From assembly GCA_029962745.1 (NCBI GenBank), contig CM057152.1, positions 21,139,310 through 21,203,309 of the forward strand: a stretch of 64,000 nucleotides of DNA. The letters run 5' to 3'. Numbering within the stretch: position 1 is the stretch's first letter; the number at the start of each line of letters is the position of its first letter. Source of the stretch: Echinometra lucunter. Its lineage: Eukaryota > Echinodermata > Echinoidea > Camarodonta > Echinometridae. The notes beneath the pieces are model-generated. The model saw only the letters and a list, made by a program, of their open reading frames with translations. It was not told the DNA's origin and did not search any database. The translations under genes were made by a program, and so were the position numbers. Shown piece after piece: positions 9,599-21,500 of the stretch.

Positions 9599-12500
9599 GC
9601 AAGAGATTTTATCTATTATTTCATTTTTTGACTGCAATCAGCTTCCTTTACTAGTATGCTTCTAAATTCTTTTGATTATTTTGACTGTAAAGAAAAAGTT
9701 CTAAGGGTAACTTCATTGTAAGAAAATGTGAATGTTCTGGGGATGTTTCACCTTTTGATGTGATACAAACTATTTGGTTGCAGTGAGGTATTCATCTTCA
9801 TTTGCATAACTGTAGGGTTTTTGATAATAAGGTTAATAGCACAGTTTATTGAGACCATGGAATGAACATTTCTGTAGGGTTGATCAGGATCTTAAAATTG
9901 GCATGAAGCGACCACTCATTAAAAACACCTGTGACTACCAGTAACATGATTTGAATTCTTTTTTAAAAAGGTCTGAATCATAGATCTATTCAATTTCATT
10001 AAGTTGATTATTTTTCCAAATAAAAAAAAGGTTAGCAACATTCTGGAGTGAGTCATGTTTATTGTTTTTGTTTGTTGCATATTCTTCTTTGTTTCAACTG
10101 ATGTAGGTGCTATGAAGGGAGTCCTGCGTACAGGTCAAATCAACAAACCAGCCAATGTTCAAGATCTTTACATCCCTGTCCAGAAAACTTTCAAGCCAAG
10201 CAAGTGGTGGACACCTCGACCCGTTGTGGTCCCAGCTAAGAAGCACCAATTGAGGGCAGCATTCAAGGATCAGGTGGAGCAGATATGGATGGTAGGAGAA
10301 ATATAGTTTGCATAATACATAGTTTACATTGGAATAAATTTGTTAAACCAACTGTTGCTACATATAGTGAGCAATATAAATTTCTTGGTTTTCTGAGGTG
10401 TATTGAAGGAGTCGGTTGGGTCCAGCAACATAACATACCACACTATTCAGGTGAGTCTAGAATAGAAGTTCATTCACATATTCATCTCCTCCAGTAAAAA
10501 TAGCATATAGCTGTTGACTGTCATTGCTACAGTGTACGTCTGCATGAAACCGCAATCTAGATTCATCCTTCAGTAAGATATTGGTTAGATGTTGAGTACA
10601 TGTCAGTCATATTACTTTATAGATTAACTATTTCTATAAATTTGAATTTGTATATTCTCATAGTTGATGATGTTCATACAGCTTATTACATTTCCTGTGA
10701 AGAAATTGTGTAAAGGCTTGTTCAGATACGATGCGACAAACCCCCTCCCCCCCCCCCAGTTTTATGTGTAGTAAGTGAACGGAATATGAGGCAGCAAAAA
10801 AGAATATGCTGAGGTAAGAGGCATAGTTTTTGCCTTCCAGTGGCAAAAAGCTGTGGGCCAATCAAATTCTTGAAAAGTTAGCACAAAATGTAATGTCATG
10901 AGTTTGTCTGCGTACATTAAAAAAGATCTCTTTTATTTGAGCATTGACGCGTTTATGCGCATTCATTAACGTAAGTAGCGTGGTTTGTCACGTCATATCT
11001 GAACAAGCTTTAAGAATGTGTTATATCTCCTGCTGTAGTTACCCTCATATTTTTTTCCTTCATTTTGACAGTGGTTGAAGGAATGGGAGGATCATGAGAA
11101 AGGAGACCTATTAGTTGAACTCATCAAGATGTGTGACCAGGAACTTATCAAATTCTTTGCTTCTTGTCTCACCAAAAGGTAAGGTTCAAAGGAAATAAAA
11201 AATTGCTCTTCCAACATTCTGTGATCTGCATCATATAAAGTGATATTTATCAAATTCTTTTGTGTATTACTTGCATGAAAAATGAGGTAAAAATGATAAG
11301 CATGTAACCCTTTTCGCATTATAATGCATATTTACGATTTTCATGATGATAGAAGATGTCTCAAACTCTGTGATTTGCAAGTGCATTGGATTGTCTGTTG
11401 CTTTGAGCTGTTCATCAAAGACATTAACTAAAAGTATATTATATGATATAATGATATTACTGTCATGTTTATTATACTTATAATACTCATTATACTTTAC
11501 ATGTGTTTCATTATTCTTAAAATTATTAACACTGATTATGGAACCAGAATGATTTGATTTTTGACAGTTGTATCGACACACTGTGCTTACCAGTGTACAT
11601 TATTAGTGCTGAAATAACAAAGTGTAAATTGAAATTCTAACATTGATTTATATTTTGTCATGAATTATTTATTAACTATTGCATGCATGCATTTCCTCTT
11701 GTAATTTTTAATCAATGTTCAGGTTGCATCAGTATGTGAATTGGTATGTGATATATTTATTTGCATGATGTGTGTCAGCAGAACACTAACCATTTTCATT
11801 CCATTCAATCTCTCAAGAAGTTACTGGTTAACATCTCTGATGTTGACATTAATTTCCCGAAAATTCCATCACCTCTCCTTATTTGGAAGTATTTTTGTTA
11901 TTCCGGAATGAGAGTGTATAAATCAATATGCTTGGGGAGCATATATCCATCCCCCTTCCCCCATGCCAAAGCCTGGAGAAAGCTGGCAGTATTCCCAAAA
12001 TTCTATTCTCGAGGAGAAAATCATGTTTACATCCAAAGATTTCTGCATTTTCACTGTGATAACCATGCCTCTTAAACATTTTGAATGAAATTGCATGAAT
12101 AAATCAATTTTCCAAAAAGTTATTTCTTAAGTTTACTGAAAAAATGTTTTCCTGGAGCTTTTGATTTTGCTTAAATTGCTTTTTGCACCTCACTTGGCAA
12201 CTCTGCACATCTGGTTATTCACAGTTTACTAACACATTCATTTTTAAAGATTTTGTTCATTTTGCTGTGCATTTTTGTCTTGAAATCCAATTGCTGTTTG
12301 ATATAGAGACTATTTGGCATAAGGGTAAATGCTATTTTATGTGACTGTGAATGTAATTTTATGAAAAGGGTTTCAGTTGGTAGTGTTCATCGTCTTCATA
12401 GCATGAATGGTACCCGATCATTTATTGCAATGTCAGACTAATTCTTAGGGGGTAAAAAATACATGAAAAATTTCAATTTATCTTTATATTTTGTGTGTGT

Positions 12501-15500
12501 GTGTTAGGCTTGCATATTTTGTCTTAATGTCCAGATCAACTGGTAGAAGTGTAATGCAGAACGTAATCATAATCTACTTCCTATGTCACTTTCACTAATT
12601 ATAATTTTGATTAAAAAAGGATGATTGAGATTCTTTTTAAAAATCAGCATATATCAGGTAAGTGAAAGATTGATAGAAACTCTTATTGCTCTTATTGTTT
12701 CTAATTCTGTAACAGAGAATTCAATCATTCAGTATTTGATTTATGAGCCCCAAATTATGGGAGTGACATATGATATGGGATGAGAAGAGTCACAGAATTA
12801 TATGTAAAAGCAGTGCTTCACATGCAACATTCTGTGAATGTAAAATCACGAATGGGTCCTTAGATTTGTGAATTTATATAACCTGCATTCTTCAACTTTG
12901 AAAGCAGTGGTTTTATGTCCATGTTAACAGGTTGGAAGACCGTATGGATATCAACAGCCTTCCAGACAGAGTCCTACTCCATGTCTTCTACATGCTGTCT
13001 CCTCAAGACCTGCTGCAGGTGGAGTTGGTTTGTAGGAGATGGAGGTTCCTGGTGTCACAAGACGAGTTGTGGCGCTACAATTGCCGGCTGTTAGGTGAGC
13101 ATTTTCACGCACGTAATTGTTAGTTCCTTCCTCATCCCCCTCTTCTAATTGCCTTCAGGGTTCTTTAGCTGTGCATTCAACTAAAAGGAAATACCGGTAT
13201 GAGTTTTAAAGAATTACCATTTCCATCGAGTGAGGCATAAAGGATCAGAAAAAAAAAATAAGCATGAGTAATAAACTTAATATTCAGAATAAATATATGA
13301 ATAATTCCTATTCTCAGTGTCTTATTGACCGAAGAAACTTTAGACTTAAGTGAAGTCCTTCCCACATAGTCCACTTGTTGAGATAATAGATTGCCCCCCC
13401 CCCTTCAACAAAAACAAACAAACAAACAAACCAACAAACCAACACAAAATTAAATCAATTTGTTTATGTTCTCAAACATTGACTGAATTTCTGTAATGTA
13501 AATATGAAGCAGGATAGGGCCCATATATATATATAGGAGATAGGTTAGAATTGAGGCAGAGAATAAAACCCTGCAAAAGCATATTGAACGGATAGATTAT
13601 CACACCATCACAGGAGCTATTCCATGAAATCTGTTCTGTATAACAAGTATGTGCTGTCCATTTATTGCAATCACAATGAAAAAAATGACCAAACATAATA
13701 TTACCATGGAGTAATGTTTATTTCGTAATACCATTCATTCAGTGACCGCCCCCACAATTTTTCATCTTATGTATGTTAGTTTGCTAGCAAATGTCCTATT
13801 GATTACATGACATGAACTAAAATGCCCTTAAATACAAAACATTCAATACAAACTAATCTTGTCAATTTTTTTTTTTTTTTTTCAGGTGTCCGACATGGTT
13901 CCTCAGACCTTGTTGAACTGATAGAGTTCTATATGAGTGAGAATGCTGTAGACTGGAGAGAGGCTTATTGGCAGCTTACTGGCATTATGGTACATCACGA
14001 TGAAGTGGTACTCACCGGATCCACTCCAAAACCTGGTAAGATATCATACCTATAATAAATGAATCTTTGGCTTATCAGGTTTCTTGATTTATTCTGTCCA
14101 AAAAGGAAAAAAATGGTACATCTGGATGAGGTGAGGTCATCTAGTTTATGTGACACCGAAAACCTGTTTATGTTCGTATCTTCTTGAGGAAGATTTTATT
14201 TGTTAGTTTCATGTCTACAACCTCCTTACACCTCTAAAGAGGTTTTATGTCTTTATCTATTTTAGTCAAATGAAAATGTGACTTCATTAAAATCGTATTA
14301 TTTATTACTATTTATTTATCGTATTATTAAATTTTCCAGGTATGAAAGTCATAACCAGGCCCCTAAAGCTCCGCCATTTCGTCCAGATCCATTAGAAGGC
14401 CGACCTAAGCATCCATCAATATTTATGAGCAAAAATGAATAATTCATTTTGTAAGATGATTCCAAGGAGTCTTGTGCGTTTGTGCATGTTTTAAAACATT
14501 ACGCCCATCAGCTAAAAAAATGCGCAATGATGCACAATCAATCCGCAATCAATGCGCAACAAATGCGCAACAAACTGCGCATTAAATCAAAGTATCATAA
14601 TAATAGTGATACGCCCCATACGCGCAGTAGATATTAATAACGCAACAAAAACGGGTGCTTAGGTCGAACTTCAAATGATCCAAAAGAGGCGGGGCCTAAT
14701 GCCATTCGCGTAATGATATAAGCACGTGCTGCTTTTCGTCTAGTAAATTTATTATATGTCTATGGTCATAACCCAAGTAGCAATTTGAAGGATTAATCTG
14801 TTTACAGATAAATCAGGGAGAGAGAGAGGGAACTAAAATTATGCTGCTTTTTGTGGAGAAAAAAAGACATTAGAAATTAAAAGTACAATAAAATGTTAGT
14901 TATATGGATGTTTTTTTCTTTTTCTTCAAATAGATTTGAAGAGGATGTGCAGAATGGTTTCAGAGAGGATCGAAGAGCTGAGAAGGAGATATCGTCATGA
15001 GGATACAGATACAGAATCAGAGTCATCTGGTAAGTACATGTAGAAGATTAACATACTACCCCTTGTCCCATGCTGTGTACCCCTCTTAATCCCTTCATAT
15101 AATAATGATAATCCATTATTTCACCAGTAGTGGTCATGCTTGTAAATCATATGCTTAATGGGCAACTTTTATTCTAAGTTCCTAATGAGCTTAATAGCAA
15201 TCCCCTTTTTTGAACCACGGTTGTGATCAGGCCCATAAAGCTCCGCCATTTTGTCTGGATTCATTAGAAGGCCTACCTAAGCACCTCTGCATGTTCATGA
15301 TCAAAAATGAATAATTCTTTTTGTAAGATGCTTCCAATGAGTAGCGTGTGTTTGTACACGGTATGAAACATTACGCCCATCGGCTTAGCGCATGCGCAGT
15401 AAATGCGCAATAAATCAAAGTATCACAATGAAACTGACGTGCACAATAGATATGTATAATCCAACAGTATTATCGATATATCATAACGATAACGGGTGCT

Positions 15501-18500
15501 TATCAGCCCCTTCAAATGATCGGAAAGAGGCCAGGCCTAATGCTATTCGTGTATTAATTTATGTGTGTGCTGCGTTTCGTCTAGTAAATTGATTAACACG
15601 TCTTTGGTTGTGATCTACCCTGTCAGTACCAACAGCAGAAACTTGTCTGTGAAGTTTTAGGTGTATGGCATTCACAGCATAAAACATTGCTCATTAGTGA
15701 TCATGAATGTAGAATTGCTACATGTAACTGGAACACATATGTGCATTCTTCCTACCCCTATGCCGTAAATCTGTAATATATCATTTCCATTGTGTGCCCT
15801 AGATTCATATATGATGTAATCTGCTTGTCGTAAATAACTCATTTAATATACCTTCCTCAGCAATATGTTGTGATATCTGGCAACTATTAATGGCTCTGTA
15901 TGTGTTGTGTAAATGAGACATGAATTTGAACAGTAATTAATCTAACTTCTCATAGTTTTTTACTCCTCACTTCAGATTTCATAGCTAGTTAATTCCTTTC
16001 ATTATCTCATCAAACTTTATCTCCCCTTCTCTATTTCTCTCTCTCTTTCTCTCTTCCTGCTTTTTATTATATTAACTCTTTTCCCTAAGCTTCCTCCTTT
16101 AAATCTCTTTGCCTCCCTCTCCCTTGTTCTCTCCTCTTTTTCTGTCTTTCTTACATTGTCCATCTCATGTATAATGCTTATTCTTTTACTATCTCTTCAA
16201 TTCCTTTCTCCTCTGCTGTCATTCTCTCTTCTTGATTTTTTACTCTTTTTCTCAAGCTTCTCCCTTTAACTCTCTTTGATGCTCCCCCCCCCCTCTCGTT
16301 CTCTCGTGATCTCTCATTTTTTTCCCTCTTTTTCTCTATCTGTCCCAAATAATATGCTTATTTCTTCTACTATTATTTTCCATCCCCTTACATTCTGTCT
16401 TCCCAGTGTCATTTTAACCTCCATCATCATTAAAATCACCCTCTTTTTGTACCTAATATTCTAGAATCTTCAGTACTATCAGGCCCTGTTTATGGTGTTA
16501 AGTCTGAAGTAGGTGAGCATATGACACTGTCTCCTTCTTTGTTTTTTTCGTGTACTTACCGTGTCTCTCCAGCATTGCTTAGTGAGTTTATATCTTCTCT
16601 CATTCCCAATGGCTTTCATTGAGTCTGCATTGTAGAGACTAACCCCCAGTAATCATATCTACACATTTGGGGGTGAGAAAGGGGGGAAAGTATGTTAAGG
16701 TTCATAGTTTAAATGTTTTAGAACAAGATATGGAAATGGAAAGTCCTCAAAAAATAAGGTATCCATGAGAAATACATTGTGTGACTTGTGTCTATAGATT
16801 TTCTCAGAAAATGGAGAATTAGTGCAGAATAATATTACAAAGTGTTTCCTGTGATATTAATAATAAGGTCAAGCGAAACAATATTACATAAGTCCTGATT
16901 AAAGAATCAAATAAACATGATTAAAGTGACTTCCTTTTTTCTTGGCATTTATGATGAAATTAAATGTAGGTTAAATCTGTGAACTGTAGCTTCTTTAACC
17001 CATTCGTGACAGGAATTATTTAAAGCCTAATTTGATCAGCTTTTATTCTTCGTATTGGCAACACCAAAAGTTTTCTTTTATTGCTACATTTTTAAAATAA
17101 AAAGTCATGTATCTGAAATAAATATAAATTGGCAAAAAGTATGAACAGAATTCAAAAAGTTGCCAATTTGCAGGGGAAAATGGTGATTTTAAAATTTCCA
17201 TTGCTTTGCCAATTTAAGGATTTCAATGCTTATTTTCATTTAAAAAATTTTCAACATTAAACAGAAAATATTGATGCAACCGAAATGGACACAGTTTGTG
17301 TAGAAATTTTTGCTCTTTCTACTCATGTATTTGGAATGATTTCTAGGGCTCTGCATCAAAGGTTATAAGGCCAAACCACATAATGTGGACCTTCTGTCAC
17401 AAATGGGTTAAGTGATCGGGGGGGGGGGGGGGGGGGCTGCGATGTACAATGTTGTATCTTTGATTGACAGGTTGTGTGTTACACAGGAAATACTTTCGTG
17501 AAATTAACATCAACAGGTGTTGTAACAATGGCCAGCTGGGTGATATGTACAATACTGGAATGATGACATGTACAAGAAATGAACAAGGGGTAATTTCTTG
17601 GCAAAACTTGTAAACAAGGAGGAATGTAATTTACAAGAAATCAGAGAGTATAAGCAATAGGTCTATGTTCAAACTTGTGCAACGATATTATGAACAGGAC
17701 TAAAATGTAAAAAGGTGATTGCAAGTCTGCATTGAACTTTTATGTTTTCAGTGAATGAATGAGATTATACATAATGTCATATTATGTCCTCTTATTTATG
17801 CTTGGATATTGTTACTTAAACTAATTATCATTCGTTATGATTATGCAAAAAAGGAAATCATCACATTTTCATTTTCATTTTTTCATGTCATTATTACAGC
17901 ATTAGGCTTTTTTTTTCAGCTTTATGATTCAAATATTAGTTATTTTTTCACAATCTAATCAGTTTGCTTGTTTGTCATTTTGTTCCCCACAGTTGAGATA
18001 GCGATTGCTGTTGCCCGTCCAAGAGCATCTAGTGCTCGAACAGAAACATCTTCTGAAATTAGTGATAAATTTCAACCAGATATGGGGTAAGGATAATGAT
18101 ATATTCCACTTTCTGAGAGTGTTATGGTCTTGGGGTAATTGAAGATGAGATGACTTTTATTTCTTCAAAGATTTATGTCTGGGACTGCAACTACCAGTAC
18201 ATTGTATGTTAGGTTTAGGGTTAACCCATAGTTGTAGAGTGTCTCCTTTTAGTGATGCTTAATATCTTTTGATCCAGAATGCTAAGAACAGCACATTGTA
18301 CATGTGCATGACCAGAAAGAGCTAAAATCACAGAATTTCAAGCCCATTTCTAATGCAGTACATTTTACTGTTTAGGAATAAGAGAGCTTTGATTGTAACT
18401 AAGTATTAACAAGAAGCTTGAGTTCTGGGAAAGGTGAAAAATAATTTGTGAGCTTTCTTATTCTTTCCTTGTCATTTCGAAAGAATATCATAGTAAAAAT

Positions 18501-21500
18501 GTCCCCTAGAAAGGATTACTCTTTTAACGCCCTTATATTGGAAATATGGCAAGAAAAAGCTGAAAAGTTCAGGCGTAACATTCATGCCAGATTCGTCTGT
18601 GGTCCCATTTACTCATTTCTTTGTGCACTGCAAGTTCCCTTTGGGGAAAGTAAGCGAATTCTTATCAATTTGATCATCTCCAAAGCCGACACTAGACACC
18701 TGTGTTTATATACAACTAATCTAACTCTCCCAGTTGCTTTGGAACAGTTTCTTTCACATCATGTTTGCATAACCAGAACTCCAGTTTTTAAGCTCTCTAA
18801 AAGGGCAGTGGAGTGTGAAATATATAATTGCTTTTTTCCGTTCAATTTTTTTCAATTTACTGATTTATGTTATTTACATTTTTATTTTTTCAAACTTTTT
18901 ATTAGTAAAATATAAGAACAAGTGTTGCCAATTTGAAGAGGGAAAGCTGATTAATTTACCCCTACAGAAAACTTTGCACTGCTATGGGTTAAAGTTAAGA
19001 ATTTGGTTAGCAGAAGAAATTGACCCCTGAATGACTGTATAATTTCTTATTAACACTGTTTTACTTTTCCATTATGGTTGTCAAATTTATATGAAGAGCC
19101 TTTTTAAAGGGAAAGACGACCCCCAAAGTTTTACTGTTTAAATGAAAGGAGTTAAATTTGAACAGCATTTTTAAAAAGAAATGAGCAAATCGGTCAAAGA
19201 ATAAGAAAATTACACTCATTTACATTTTCTAATAAATTACTCTCAGCTCTGCAAATTGGCAAATTGGCACTGATGACATCATATGTGAGCAGCTTTCCAT
19301 TCACTTTGTACATGAAATTTCACATTTTCTCAATTTTCTTGGAAGTTACACAGTTTCTCACTCCATAGTCAAAGTATGTTTTGTAAAAAGCACTTCTTCT
19401 GAACATACATTGACTATGGGGTTAGAAAATTGAGAAAATGTGAAATTTCATGTACAAAGTGAATGGAGAGCTGCTCGCATATGATGTCATCAGTGTTGCC
19501 AATTTGCAGAGCCGAGAGTAATTTACTGGAAAATGTAAATGAGTGTAATTTTCTTATTCTTTGACCGATTTTGCTCATTTCTTTTTTAAAATGCTGTTCA
19601 AATTTAACTCCTTTTATTGAAACAGAGAAACTTCTGGGGTGGACTTTGCCTTTAATATTACAGAGTTTGGCCAACTCGGCTCCAGTAGGGCACAACATGG
19701 CGCATATTGCTTGGTTAGGCAAGCACAATGCAAAAGAAAGTGCGCCATGTTGTAACCCACTGAAACCGGGTTGGCCAAACTCTGTAATAAAGGGCTTTGT
19801 TTTTAATATATGATAATCATAGCACCCTCTGTTGTCTAGGACTGGTCCAGCATTCTGCATTACCTGTCAGAATACATGCATTAAGAATAAGTTCAGTAAA
19901 CAGGGTATTCATTCAAAATTGCAGATCATTTAAGGTAAACACTACTGTATATAGTGTAGTTTTTCTGCAACTTGCCTGAAAGCACCTTGCTGTATAGGTC
20001 AATCTTGTATTATAGACTGCTATATTTCACAAAGGGAGTTTTAGTATTATCCAAAATGATATAAGGAGTTGAGAATTGGGATTGATTTAGCCTGCAAGAT
20101 GGATAATATTATTTCTTGATAAAACACTCTCTTGAAAACCTTAAAATGCTGCACATACATTAGTTTTGGTGGTTTTTTTTAGAGCACATGATAGAAAATT
20201 ATCATGTAAGCTTCCTTGACGAGGCAAGTTATATGATGTAGGTTGAAATTCTAGAACAAATCATGCATCATGTGTTGATTATGATAAATGATGATGATGA
20301 TGATGATGGCGTTATATAATAAGATAATAGTAATAATAATGATAATAATGATAACATTTATAAAGTGCAGGACCTGCCTATGTATTCTACTGTAAGAGAG
20401 CTCCCAACATGCGTATAAAAAGCTATACTGGTAATGAGCAGTTAAATGAAGAGATGAGTATTTACTAGTTTTGATATGAAGGCAGTGATTAGGGATTTCC
20501 ATATTCAAATGTGTGTCAAAATGCACTTAAAGATAACACAGAGTGAACACTTGAATACACAAGAACAATATCTGTTTGTTTTTTCCTTAAGCTCCAGTGG
20601 AAGTCATACTCCTCTCCCTCCTTCTCCCCCTCCTGATGAAATGATGCTGGCAAAGAGAAAGAGAGCTGTATTACAAAAGAGAAAAACTGTCAAGATTCAG
20701 GATATTGCCTTGGACATCAGACCCGAACTCCGTCTAGCAGAGGACTTACTAGTAAGCATTTTTGTTGAGCCACTGAGGTGGAGCGAGACTATAAAGGGAT
20801 CCTTAGCCCGCTTCCATCCTTCTGTCCATCTGTAATGCTTATGAAACTTGGATAACTTTGCGATCATTTGCCCAGTTGTAACCAAACTTGGGTGGTAGAT
20901 GCCTCAATGCCTCAGCGCCTCATTGCTATTATGGGGTTAAAGGTCACATATGTAGGTCAAATGTCAAATGAGTTCAAATGTTAAGATTTACCTTCAAGTT
21001 TATACTGCGGTTGGTATCTTTTGAACCATAAGTCCATTTGTTAACCAAACTTGATAGTAGATTCACCTCCTCCAAGAACTCGAGCTTCTCTTTAAGATCT
21101 TGCTCTTGACAAATTCATAAGATCATTGTTAGTTGTGTATTTCTCATTTCCGTTTTTCGCTCTTTCCCACTCTCCCATTTCTTATTAGAACCCATCACGT
21201 GAAGAGGATGAGCACTTGCACTATGATGGAAAGATCAAACAGATCAAGAGAGTTCGCAGACTTCAGGTAGGAATGATATGTCCCCTCTTTATTCCTCTAC
21301 CACAAACAGATATCCATCGAGTTATGTGAGAGATGAAAATAGTGATGAAATTAATATTGGACCAAATTCTTATGGACGAAAAGCAATTATGAAAAATGTA
21401 TCGGTAGCATTTTCTTTTGTTCTTAAAAAATTACCATTATGATCTGTGGCACATGTTTAGCCTTTTACATCCTCATTGCAGAGGCATGAAGTAATTTTGG

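Larger units (their letters stand above)
18087..20591 (+). other. Intron 9 with three repeat elements
   Basis: GT-AG intron of 2505 bases. Contents: a dispersed repeat (about 18411-18633), a large fold-back element (19102-19655), a hairpin MITE (19656-19789) and a GAT/TAA-type microsatellite (about 20277-20355). The remainder shows nothing recognisable. Confidence 0.7.

Noticed and set aside
18448..18915. 155-codon open frame, the longest non-exonic one besides the pyrimidine tracts
   Set aside because: It overlaps a dispersed repeat also present at 40958-41190 where the frame is not preserved, has no recognisable motif, and lies inside a well-supported intron.
19414..19860. 148-codon minus-strand frame
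   Set aside because: It runs through one arm of a fold-back transposon and the adjoining hairpin MITE; palindrome by-product.
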